Assembly: GCA_910578495.1 (NCBI GenBank)
Contig: CAJTRE010000034.1
Span: 1-25,648, forward strand
DNA from: an uncultured Dorea sp.
GTDB taxonomy: Bacteria > Bacillota > Clostridia > Lachnospirales > Lachnospiraceae
Length of the DNA: 25,648 nucleotides
Reading direction: 5' to 3'
The translations under genes were made by a program, and so were the position numbers. The notes below the pieces were generated by a model that saw only the letters and a program-made list of their open reading frames with translations, made no database searches and was not told the DNA's origin. Shown here piece by piece: positions 7,913 to 14,965 of the stretch (position 1 is its first letter; each line of letters opens with the position of its first letter).

Positions 7913-7978
7913 TACCTCCTTTGCAGTAGTCCTTAAAGCTACGCATAAGCAGGTAGTTTTCATCTGTCTATGTGTAGC
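7913..7978 (-). promoter_or_regulatory. Expression platform of the THF riboswitch (anti-SD and competing helix)
   Basis: On the minus strand TACCTGCTT (7955-7947) can pair with the folT Shine-Dalgarno AAGGAGGTA (7921-7913) at 8 of 9 positions. Separately, GCTACACATA (7978-7969), whose first bases belong to the aptamer P1 3' arm, can pair with TATGCGTAGC (7947-7938) at 9 of 10 positions. The helices share bases with P1 and with the anti-SD, so ligand-dependent switching of translation is plausible. No T-run follows, which argues against a termination mechanism. Pairings were worked out by eye. Confidence 0.6.
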
Positions 7979-8077
7979 AGCGGGATGCGGAATGTGTACC
8001 GCAGATCTTTCCTATCCTTCGTCCGACCGGCAACTCCCCGTCCAGTCAGCACTTAACGCACACAATCCTACTCTGCT
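7976..8077 (-). ncRNA. THF (tetrahydrofolate) riboswitch aptamer
   Basis: The transcribed strand carries the conserved THF riboswitch blocks in order: AGAGTAG, GCGTTAAGTG, a P3 stem GACTGG/CCGGTC enclosing ACGGGGAGTTG, GACGAAGG, and GCGGT followed by CATCCCGCT. P1 closes as AGCAG (8077-8073) with CTGCT (7980-7976). P2 pairs GATTGTGT with ACACATTC with one mismatch. Spacing and position just upstream of folT match the known class. The aptamer binds reduced folates and typically lowers expression of folate uptake genes when they are plentiful. Confidence 0.93.
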
Positions 8078-8107
8078 TTTCTTTATTTAGTTATTGGTTT
8101 CTCTCCT

Positions 8108-8136
8108 ATTTTAACATACTTTCCCGAACCAGACAA
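8108..8136 (-). promoter_or_regulatory. folT promoter
   Basis: Minus-strand TTGTCT (8136-8131) and TAAAAT (8113-8108) are 17 nt apart, placing the transcript start about 25 nt before the THF aptamer. This is the natural promoter for the riboswitch-folT-marR transcript. Confidence 0.7.
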
Positions 8137-8144
8137 TCCGGGAA
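8121..8144. repeat. Inverted repeat surrounding the folT -35 box
   Basis: TTCCCG (8121-8126) and CGGGAA (8139-8144) form a perfect 6-bp dyad with a 12-nt spacer, and the folT -35 hexamer lies inside the spacer. It lies 20 nt downstream of the hom stop, so it could be a weak hom terminator hairpin, but on the minus strand it is not followed by a T-run. An operator is the alternative. Confidence 0.5.
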
Positions 8145-8164
8145 TCCTTCTTTTTTAATCCTTT

Positions 8165-9451
8165 TTAATATTCACGTATCACACTGCTGATCTCTCGGAT
8201 CGTCTCTCTTTGTTTCAAAGCCTCAAGTGCTTCCCACATATGATACTCTTCCACTGCCTCTGTTCCGAATACCAACTCAGCCACTCCATCCGTAATTCCT
8301 TTTTGAAGCACTTTGGTAATGCTCACCTTATGCTGTCCGAAAATACTGGCAATAACTGCAAGTTCGCCCAGACGGTCATTAGATTGCAGACGGATATAGA
8401 ATTTATTTTTTATATCTCGGATTTTCTTAACCGGCGTTTCGCGGTAACAGGTGCATCCAATTCTTCCGGTACAGTGATACTGGATATCTCTCGCTACATC
8501 GATCACATCTCCCATCACAGCGCTTGCTGTCGGAAATTCTCCAGCCCCTCTTCCGTAGAACATAGCGTCGTCTACTGCGTCCCCATGTACGAATACTGCA
8601 TTAAAAGAATCCCTTACCGATGCTAACGGATGATTCTTTGGCAGCAGCATCGGATAAACCGCCGCCTCGATTCCGCTTTCTGTATTACGGGCAACTCCTA
8701 ATAATTTAATGACATTGCCAAACTCCTCGGCATACGCAATATCCTTGGAACTAATCTTTGTAATCCCTTCTGTATACACATCTGAGAATACGACTCTGGA
8801 ATGAAATGCAATAGACGCCATGATCGCCATTTTACGTCCTGCATCCAGTCCTTCTATATCCGCAGTCGGATCAGCCTCTGCATAGCCAAGCTCTGTCGCC
8901 TTTGCCAAAGCTTCGTCAAAATCCATGCCTTCTTCTACCATCTTCGTCAAAATATAGTTGGTGGTGCCATTCACAATACCAATCACTTCATCAATCTCAT
9001 TCACTGCCAGACATTGCTTTAACGGACGGATAATCGGGATACCTCCGGCAACTGCCGCCTCAAATAAAAAGTCAACACCATTTTTTTCTGCCGCCTCTAA
9101 AAGTTCTCCTCCATATTCTGCCACCAGATCTTTATTAGCAGTTACTACATTCTTACCGGAATTCAACGCCTCTAAAATCATTGTTCTCGCAGGCTCAATA
9201 CCGCCCATCACTTCGATGACAATCTGAATCTCATCATCCTTTATAATATCTTCCCACTGATCTGTTAAAAGAGAACCGTCTACTCCTTCTCTTTTCTTAG
9301 ACAAATCCCGCACCATAACCTTGACAATCTCCAGACCGCTTCCGGTTTTGCTCATCATCTCTTCTTTTTCTCTCTGAACTAGTTTGTATACGCCGCTTCC
9401 AACTGTTCCAAGACCTAACAAAGCTGCCTTTACCTTCTTTTCTCCCGCCAT
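8165..9451 (-). CDS. hom: Homoserine dehydrogenase
   Basis: 428-aa NAD(P)-dependent homoserine dehydrogenase, reducing aspartate semialdehyde to homoserine for threonine, isoleucine and methionine synthesis. It has the N-terminal Rossmann motif GLGTVGSG (about residues 12-19), the catalytic domain with AAVAGGIPIIRPLKQCL and VNGTTNYILTKM, and the family signature GYAEADPTADIEGLDAGRKMA. A C-terminal ACT domain (from about residue 350, RLQSNDRLGELAVIASIFGQHKVSI) usually gives feedback control by threonine. The ATG at 9451 gives MAGEKKVKAALLG and has AAAGGA 9 nt upstream; a longer reading adds 10 unconserved residues. thrB and thrC are not adjacent. As threonine feeds isoleucine, hom is metabolically linked to the ilv genes further along. 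Confidence 0.96.
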   Translation of the reverse strand: MAGEKKVKAALLGLGTVGSGVYKLVQREKEEMMSKTGSGLEIVKVMVRDLSKKREGVDGSLLTDQWEDIIKDDEIQIVIEVMGGIEPARTMILEALNSGKNVVTANKDLVAEYGGELLEAAEKNGVDFLFEAAVAGGIPIIRPLKQCLAVNEIDEVIGIVNGTTNYILTKMVEEGMDFDEALAKATELGYAEADPTADIEGLDAGRKMAIMASIAFHSRVVFSDVYTEGITKISSKDIAYAEEFGNVIKLLGVARNTESGIEAAVYPMLLPKNHPLASVRDSFNAVFVHGDAVDDAMFYGRGAGEFPTASAVMGDVIDVARDIQYHCTGRIGCTCYRETPVKKIRDIKNKFYIRLQSNDRLGELAVIASIFGQHKVSITKVLQKGITDGVAELVFGTEAVEEYHMWEALEALKQRETIREISSVIREY

Positions 9452-9479
9452 AACTCTACGTCCTTTCCCGTACACCAAC

Positions 9480-9508
9480 ACTATAGTTACGTTTCTTAAT
9501 AGTAAAAA
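9480..9508 (-). promoter_or_regulatory. Possible weak hom promoter
   Basis: Only about 50 nt separate the tRNA terminator from the hom start. TATAGT (9485-9480) is a fair -10, but the hexamer 17 nt upstream is TTTTTA, a poor -35 that overlaps the terminator T-run. A promoter should exist here because the terminator would cut off tRNA transcripts; the assignment of boxes is tentative. Confidence 0.35.
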
Positions 9509-9536
9509 AGGAATTGCACCTATGCAATTCCTTTTT
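9504..9536 (-). terminator. Intrinsic terminator after tRNA-Gly
   Basis: A perfect 14-bp stem (AAAAAGGAATTGCA / TGCAATTCCTTTTT) with a 4-nt loop, followed on the minus strand by one further T. It begins 4 nt after the tRNA 3' end. The A-run and T-run symmetry makes it potentially bidirectional. Confidence 0.93.
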
Positions 9537-9539
9537 AAG

Positions 9540-9612
9540 AGCGACAGACGGGGTTCGAACCCGCGACCCCGACCTTGGCAAGGTCGTACTCTACCAACTG
9601 AGCCACTGTCGC
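9540..9612 (-). tRNA. tRNA-Gly (anticodon GCC)
   Basis: Folds as a complete cloverleaf on the minus strand: acceptor stem GCGACAG/CTGTCGC (7 bp), D arm GCTC...GAGT, anticodon stem CGACC/GGTCG around loop TTGCCAA (anticodon GCC), 5-nt variable loop, and T arm GCGGG-TTCGAAC-CCCGT. The discriminator base is U, as usual for bacterial tRNA-Gly. The 3' CCA is not encoded and must be added. It decodes GGC and GGU. A consensus promoter and an intrinsic terminator flank it, so it is a monocistronic unit. Confidence 0.97.
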
Positions 9613-9645
9613 ATTTCTTATTTTGTGTTCCTCAGAACAATAATT

Positions 9646-9674
9646 ACTATACTACAGGACTCAGTATTTGTCAA
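9646..9674 (-). promoter_or_regulatory. tRNA-Gly promoter with A/T-rich UP-like region
   Basis: Minus-strand TTGACA (9674-9669) and TATAGT (9651-9646) with a 17-nt spacer, about 33 nt before the tRNA 5' end. Immediately upstream, 9676-9721 is almost pure A/T with phased A-tracts on the minus strand, resembling the UP elements of strong stable-RNA promoters. Confidence 0.85.
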
Positions 9675-9730
9675 TAACTTTTTTACAAATATTTTTTTAT
9701 TCTTTTTTATATTTTTTTACAAGCAGATAA

Positions 9731-9897
9731 CTATTCAGCCATAACAACTCGAGTTTCGACTGTTATACAGTCTTTTGCGCTGCTTACGCAGCTAAAACTC
9801 TCGTTTATGGCTAAACGCCATATGCTGATTATATCATTCAGTCTGTTGCAAGCAAGCTTGCACATCCTGTCTGCTATATCAGCGCATGGCTGAATAG
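9731..9897 (-). repeat. Full-length structured repeat (MITE-like), copy 1
   Basis: 167-bp non-coding element bounded by a perfect 12-bp terminal inverted repeat, CTATTCAGCCAT (9731-9742) and ATGGCTGAATAG (9886-9897). Inside are several nested dyads: TGCAAGC/GCTTGCA, GCTGATATA facing TATAATCAGC, ATGGC/GCCAT, GCTGC-GTAA-GCAGC and GACTG-TATAA-CAGTC. No ORF or transposase is present. It starts 3 nt after the stop codon of the DUF5107 gene. Its 9789-9897 part is shared, with two differences, with copy 2 at 19557-19665. No clear target-site duplication is seen. It may be a mobile MITE, an mRNA 3'-end structure, or both. Confidence 0.85.
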
Positions 9898-9900
9898 CTT

Positions 9901-11874
9901 TTAGAGAGAATTAAAATCCCACTGAACAGGTACTTCACAGGTGCTATCTCCGCAACTCCTTTTATGAGCCTCACTCCACAATTCACTGACGCTGTCTTCT
10001 CCCTCACGCAAATCGTCAAGCGTATATTCCGGATGCTTTTCCAGATAAGAACGCACCTGATCCCATTTTCCGGAATATCCAAGAGCTGTCAAATAATCGT
10101 AATAGATTCTGCTTTCCTTCTGCATTTCTTCCGTAAGCATCTCGTAGAATTTTAAAACATCTTCATAAGCGTTTACGCTCAATAATATCTTAAATCCTTC
10201 TTTTATATACGATAAATCTGTACTTGTTGCAGCGATTCTAATACACAAGCCTCTTCTTATCCACTGAACCGCCTTTTCTTTTCGCCCCTCTAACAGATAT
10301 GCACTGGCAAGCCCATGACATGCCCATGCGTTTTCCTGCAATCGGAAAGATTCTTTAAATGCCTTTCGCGCTTTTTTATAGGCACAATGATACATATGTA
10401 AAGCCCCAAGCTGATAATGTGCGTACCAGTTCCCCATATTTATACCTTTCACCGTCTCTTTCAGGCAGGTATAATATTCCTCATCACACATAAAATCATC
10501 CGGTCTGTCCTCTGGATTTTGCTGAAAGAACACACCCGTATGCAAAAATTCAACCCATCGCTTCTTCTCATCTGCAAGATGATATTCCAAATGAGATGAT
10601 AAGGATCTGTCGCCGGACATCTGTCTCTGAATATTCTTTAATGCACCGTAACTGCTTCCTTCAAAGACAAGCTCTCCTTTTGTCTTAGCCATACTCCGGC
10701 TTTTCACCAGTCTGTTTTCCAAATCCGTATCGTCAAGCTCTCCTAATACATAATCTGTCATATGTTCACGTAAGCCCTCGAAAGACTTGGACAGTTCCTC
10801 TGCTTCCACTGACACACTTCCGTACTGCTCCATCCACTCCCATGCGCTATGCGGCGGCATCGGCAGACAACCGTACTGAGTTTTACCAAGTCCCGCCTGA
10901 ATCTCCACATAGCTTCCTGCATCTTCTGTCAGAAACTCCTGCCACCTGTCAGCGCCCTTTTTATGCCCCCAAGAAAACAGCTTTCTTCCCTGTAATCTCT
11001 GTGTAGAAAACTGTAAAAGACCATAACCGTCCTGATTCAGATTCGCTATATACTTCGGACTTTCTTTCGGGATGTTGAAGAAATAATCAATCTGTACCGG
11101 AATATCTCCGTATCTGCTAATATCTACACCCTCTACTTCTGGAATTCCAACTTTATAAACTTTGCTTCCTCCGTCAGAAAACGCACCGACATATGCTTCT
11201 TCCGCCGGAATTACGATTCTTCCGTTTTCATATTCCGGCACCGCTATATTGCTCCACCAGTACATCGGAACAGTCTCTTTACTTGTATTTGCAATACGCA
11301 TACGACAGTTTAAGTATCGATCCTCTTCTCCAAGCCAGAAGTCCATCTGATACTCCACGCCTCGGAGTCTCTCGTATTCGTACATCCGAAGCACCGGAGT
11401 CCCTGCTTCGTCTTCTAACCTTGCCGTATACAAAGAATCAGCCGTCAGCGGTGTATGACCAATAATTCCAACGTTCCACTCTACGCCGCCGCTAAACCAA
11501 GCATTTCGGACAGCAAGATTACTGAACCTGATCACATCATTCGTGTAAATCAGGTTCTTTCCCGTTCTTTTATCTATAAGTTCCCACAGTCTTCCACCAA
11601 ATTCCGGCAAAAATACTGCCATCAGAAAATCATTTTCTAAAACGGCCATCTTCACATCCTGCTCCGTAAGTTCACGATTATAAGACATATACTGGCGATA
11701 CGGATAGGAATTATAACGTTGCCCATACCCCTCAAAAATCTCGTCCGTCTCATCCAAATCAAACTCCAGATTATTCTGCAGGATTCTGCTGCCAACAAAA
11801 TCCGGCACACTCGCTTCCTCTCCTAATGGAGATATTTTCATTCTTCTCTGTTCAAATCTAAGCTGCGATTTCAT
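9901..11874 (-). CDS. DUF5107 domain protein with C-terminal TPR-like helices
   Basis: 657-aa protein without signal peptide or membrane segments, so probably cytosolic. The first 350-400 residues match my recollection of DUF5107, a family that appears to have a galactose-mutarotase-like beta-sandwich and is linked to sugar metabolism. Visible are LPEFGGRLWELIDKRTGKNLIY, WFSGGVEWNVGIIGH and YWWSNIAVPE, rich in aromatics and in His/Glu residues suited to carbohydrate binding. From about residue 470 come helical pairs of TPR type (WYAHYQLGALHMYHCAYKKARKAFKESF, AWACHGLASAYLLEGRKEKAVQWI). Substrate and reaction are unknown. It starts 5 nt after the aspS stop with only a weak purine-rich site upstream, so it probably depends on aspS translation. 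No sugar transporter or other carbohydrate gene is nearby. Confidence 0.8.
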   Translation of the reverse strand: MKSQLRFEQRRMKISPLGEEASVPDFVGSRILQNNLEFDLDETDEIFEGYGQRYNSYPYRQYMSYNRELTEQDVKMAVLENDFLMAVFLPEFGGRLWELIDKRTGKNLIYTNDVIRFSNLAVRNAWFSGGVEWNVGIIGHTPLTADSLYTARLEDEAGTPVLRMYEYERLRGVEYQMDFWLGEEDRYLNCRMRIANTSKETVPMYWWSNIAVPEYENGRIVIPAEEAYVGAFSDGGSKVYKVGIPEVEGVDISRYGDIPVQIDYFFNIPKESPKYIANLNQDGYGLLQFSTQRLQGRKLFSWGHKKGADRWQEFLTEDAGSYVEIQAGLGKTQYGCLPMPPHSAWEWMEQYGSVSVEAEELSKSFEGLREHMTDYVLGELDDTDLENRLVKSRSMAKTKGELVFEGSSYGALKNIQRQMSGDRSLSSHLEYHLADEKKRWVEFLHTGVFFQQNPEDRPDDFMCDEEYYTCLKETVKGINMGNWYAHYQLGALHMYHCAYKKARKAFKESFRLQENAWACHGLASAYLLEGRKEKAVQWIRRGLCIRIAATSTDLSYIKEGFKILLSVNAYEDVLKFYEMLTEEMQKESRIYYDYLTALGYSGKWDQVRSYLEKHPEYTLDDLREGEDSVSELWSEAHKRSCGDSTCEVPVQWDFNSL

Positions 11875-11879
11875 ACTTC

Positions 11880-13670
11880 TTACTCTTCTTCCACTTTCAC
11901 TGTAATTCCAAGTTCTTCCAACTGTTTTTCATCTACCGGCGTAGGTGCTTCTGTCATAAGGTCAGACGCATCTTTCACTTTCGGGAATGCAATCACATCG
12001 CGGATACTCTCTTCTTTTGCCATCAGCATAACCATACGGTCAAGCCCATATGCAAGACCCGCGTGTGGCGGCACACCATACTTGAATGCTGTCAATAAGA
12101 AACCAAACTGCTCCTGTGCCTGCTCCGGTGTAAATCCCAGTACCTCAAACATTTTGCTCTGAATCTCGGGATTGAAGATACGCACACTTCCGCCGCCGAT
12201 CTCGTTACCATTGAGAACAATATCGTATGCTTTTGCACGCACTCTTCCTGGATCGCTGTCGATGTACTGAAGATCCTCTTCCATCGGCATAGTAAACGGG
12301 TGATGCATTGCAGTGTAACGGTTCTGCTCTTCACTCCACTCAAGAAGCGGGAACTCTGTTACCCAAAGGAACTTGTACTCACCCTTATCCAGAAGTTCCA
12401 TCTGACGGGCTAGTTCCAGACGAAGAGCACCAAGAACATCCCATACCACCTTATTCTTATCTGCCGCAAAGAGAAGTAAATCTCCATTTTCTCCATCCAT
12501 CGCTTTAATAAGAGCTGCCATCTCTTCTTCACTCATGAATTTTGCAAAAGAAGATTTCACACTTCCATCTTCTTGGATTGCCACATAAGCAAGTCCTTTT
12601 GCGCCGTAGTCTTTGGCAAAATCTACCAACTTATCAATCTTCTTTCTCGGCATAGCGCCCTGTCCTTTGGCATTAATACCACGAACCGTTCCGCCATTTT
12701 CAATAGCGCCTTTAAATACAACAAACTCACTGTCTCTCACTGTCTCTGTGACATCCGTAAGCTCCATGCCAAAACGGGTATCCGGCTTATCCGAACCATA
12801 TCTATCCATAGCTTCCTGCCAAGTCATTCTCGGAATTGGCAGAGAAACCTCTAATTCTAATACTTCTTTAAATAATTTCGCAAGCAGTCTTTCATTAACA
12901 TCAAGTACATCATCCACATCTACGAAAGAAAGTTCCATATCAATCTGCGTAAACTCCGGTTGACGATCTGCCCTTAAATCCTCATCTCGGAAACATTTTG
13001 CAATCTGGAAATAACGGTCACATCCAGAACACATTAAAATCTGTTTAAATAACTGTGGTGACTGTGGAAGTGCATAAAAATGTCCCTGATGAATACGGCT
13101 TGGCACAAGATAATCTCTGGCTCCTTCCGGTGTGCTTCCAATAAGAATCGGAGTCTCTATCTCCATAAACCCTTCATCTGCCAGAAACTGACGGGTAAGG
13201 GTTGCCACCTTACTTCTCATCATCAGATTTTTCTGCATATCTGGTCTTCTAAGATCCAAATATCTGTATTTCAGTCGGATTTCTTCTTTTGTCTTACAAT
13301 CTTCCTCAATTGGGAACGGCGGCGTCTCTGACTCAGAAAGCACACGAAGTTCCTCTGGAATAATCTCAATCTCACCGGTAGCAAGATTTTCATTCACTGC
13401 ACCGGAACGTTTTCCTACCTTACCAACTACTGCCACTACATATTCGGAACGAAGTCTTGCCGCTTTTTCAATGATTTCTACCGCTGTCTTTCCTTCTTCA
13501 CAGACTACCTGAATAATACCGGAACGGTCTCTCACATCTACAAACACAAGTCCGCCTTTGTTACGGTTCTTTTGTACCCATCCCATAATTGTCACAGTCT
13601 CACCGATGTTTGCCACAGAAAGTTCTGCACATCTATGAGTTCTCTTTAATCCCTGCATTGACTCTGCCAT
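11880..13670 (-). CDS. aspS: Aspartyl-tRNA synthetase
   Basis: 596-aa class IIb synthetase charging tRNA-Asp. It has the N-terminal OB-fold anticodon-binding domain (VTIMGWVQKNRNKGGLVFVDVRDRSGIIQVV, about residues 27-57) and class II motif 2 around CFRDEDLRADRQPEFTQIDMELSF. The bacterial GAD insertion domain spans roughly 285-420, and motif 3 is AGLAYGLDRMVMLM near the C-terminus. Length is typical of bacterial AspRS. AAAGGAG lies about 9 nt before the ATG. It follows hisS after 29 nt, the conserved Firmicutes hisS-aspS pair. The sequence alone does not settle whether it is discriminating or also charges tRNA-Asn. Confidence 0.97.
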   Translation of the reverse strand: MAESMQGLKRTHRCAELSVANIGETVTIMGWVQKNRNKGGLVFVDVRDRSGIIQVVCEEGKTAVEIIEKAARLRSEYVVAVVGKVGKRSGAVNENLATGEIEIIPEELRVLSESETPPFPIEEDCKTKEEIRLKYRYLDLRRPDMQKNLMMRSKVATLTRQFLADEGFMEIETPILIGSTPEGARDYLVPSRIHQGHFYALPQSPQLFKQILMCSGCDRYFQIAKCFRDEDLRADRQPEFTQIDMELSFVDVDDVLDVNERLLAKLFKEVLELEVSLPIPRMTWQEAMDRYGSDKPDTRFGMELTDVTETVRDSEFVVFKGAIENGGTVRGINAKGQGAMPRKKIDKLVDFAKDYGAKGLAYVAIQEDGSVKSSFAKFMSEEEMAALIKAMDGENGDLLLFAADKNKVVWDVLGALRLELARQMELLDKGEYKFLWVTEFPLLEWSEEQNRYTAMHHPFTMPMEEDLQYIDSDPGRVRAKAYDIVLNGNEIGGGSVRIFNPEIQSKMFEVLGFTPEQAQEQFGFLLTAFKYGVPPHAGLAYGLDRMVMLMAKEESIRDVIAFPKVKDASDLMTEAPTPVDEKQLEELGITVKVEEE

Positions 13671-13699
13671 AGCTATCTCTCCTTTACCTTTCTATATCC

Positions 13700-14965
13700 T
13701 TACAACGGTTCTACTGAATCTGCATAGCAGTCTACAATCTCACCGTAGCCTTCTTCTATAAGCTGATCTTTCTGAAACTTCTTATTCTTCTTCATGTTCA
13801 CGATCAGCACCTGTTTTCCTGCTTCTCTATCCACCTTCGCAAGAGCCAGAACTTTTAACATTCCTTCTTTTGGCATCTTCTTCTCTAACAAATACGCCTT
13901 TTTCTCCTTACCGCTTGGCACTTCATAACCATTTTCCAGAAGCAGCATAACAATTCTCTCGAATCCAATAGAAAAACCACAAGCAGGCGTATCCTGACCT
14001 GTAAATTTACCGATCATCTTGTCGTAACGTCCGCCGCCTGCTACAGAACCGCCGAAATCATCCATACGCACCTCGAAAATCGTTCCCGTATAATATGATT
14101 GTCCTCTTACAAGCGTGGGATCAAATTGTAATTTGAACTCACATTCTTTTGCAGCCTCCACGCTAGACATAATAAGCTCCATGCCATCTGCTGTAACATC
14201 ACTCAAGTAATCTCCAAGTTTTTCTTTCAACACACAGATACCGGAAGCGTCTGCCGGAGTTTCATCAAAAAGCTTCAGATAAGTATCTACATTTTCTTTT
14301 GTATAACCCATCTCTTCTAATTCTTTTGCCACACCGTCTGCGCCAATCTTGTCCATCTTATCCAAAACAATAAATACTTCATCATAATCATCCTCAGAAA
14401 AACCGCTGTACGCCGCCATCGCTTTTAAAATATTTCTATCGTTGATACATACTGTAAAATTCTTAAAATCAAGTTTCCCAAGCATGGCTGTTGTAGCTAA
14501 AATCAGTTCAATCTCAGAAAGTACAGAAGCCTCTCCTAATATGTCAATGTCACACTGCATAAACTGCCTGAAACGTCCTTTTTGCGGACGATCTGCTCTC
14601 CATACATTTCCAATCTGGAGCGCTTTAAACGGAGAAGGCAGCTCATTGGAATGATTTGCATAATATCTCGCTAAAGGTACGGTAAGGTCATAACGAAGAC
14701 CTCCGTCTGCCAGATCATTTTCCGCTTTTGCTTCTTCGATTTTCAGCTTTTCCCCACGTTTCATAATTTTGAAAATCAACTTCTCATTGTCTCCGCCCTG
14801 CTTACTGCACAAATTCTCAATATGCTCTACACAAGGAGTTTCCATAGAAGTGAAACCAAAGGTCTTATACGTCTCTTTGATAAGACCAATAAGGTAATCT
14901 CGGATCTCCATTTCCCGAGGCATCATATCTTTCATACCGGTTACCGGTTTTTTCTTTAATGCCAT
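13700..14965 (-). CDS. hisS: Histidyl-tRNA synthetase, clostridial variant
   Basis: 421-aa class II synthetase charging tRNA-His. Recognised from GLRYDLTVPLARYYA, motif 2 (ALQIGNVWRADRPQKGRFRQFMQCDIDILGE), the histidine-specific loop LVRGQSYYTGTIFEV, and motif 3 with GGGRYDKMIGKFTG...ACGFSIGFERI. It differs from textbook HisRS in having RGQSYY (R287) instead of RGLDYY, and in a short C-terminal region that is hard to match to the normal anticodon-binding domain; I believe this is a clade trait. HisZ is less likely because tRNA-synthetase motifs are present and no his operon is nearby. The ATG at 14965 has AGGAG 7 nt upstream; the ATG two codons earlier is too close to it. The start lies inside the end of hemZ, overlapping by 10 nt. 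Confidence 0.93.
   Translation of the reverse strand: MALKKKPVTGMKDMMPREMEIRDYLIGLIKETYKTFGFTSMETPCVEHIENLCSKQGGDNEKLIFKIMKRGEKLKIEEAKAENDLADGGLRYDLTVPLARYYANHSNELPSPFKALQIGNVWRADRPQKGRFRQFMQCDIDILGEASVLSEIELILATTAMLGKLDFKNFTVCINDRNILKAMAAYSGFSEDDYDEVFIVLDKMDKIGADGVAKELEEMGYTKENVDTYLKLFDETPADASGICVLKEKLGDYLSDVTADGMELIMSSVEAAKECEFKLQFDPTLVRGQSYYTGTIFEVRMDDFGGSVAGGGRYDKMIGKFTGQDTPACGFSIGFERIVMLLLENGYEVPSGKEKKAYLLEKKMPKEGMLKVLALAKVDREAGKQVLIVNMKKNKKFQKDQLIEEGYGEIVDCYADSVEPL

Noticed and set aside
8121..8144. TTCCCG/CGGGAA hairpin as the hom terminator
   Set aside because: On the coding (minus) strand the stem is followed by AGTATGTTAAAA rather than a T-run; the T-rich side is on the plus strand, where no gene would use it. 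Kept as a dyad instead.
9613..9900. Additional RNA genes or a CRISPR array in the gap between tRNA-Gly and the DUF5107 gene
   Set aside because: The gap is fully accounted for by the tRNA promoter, an A/T-rich upstream tract and one repeat element; there are no regularly spaced direct repeats.
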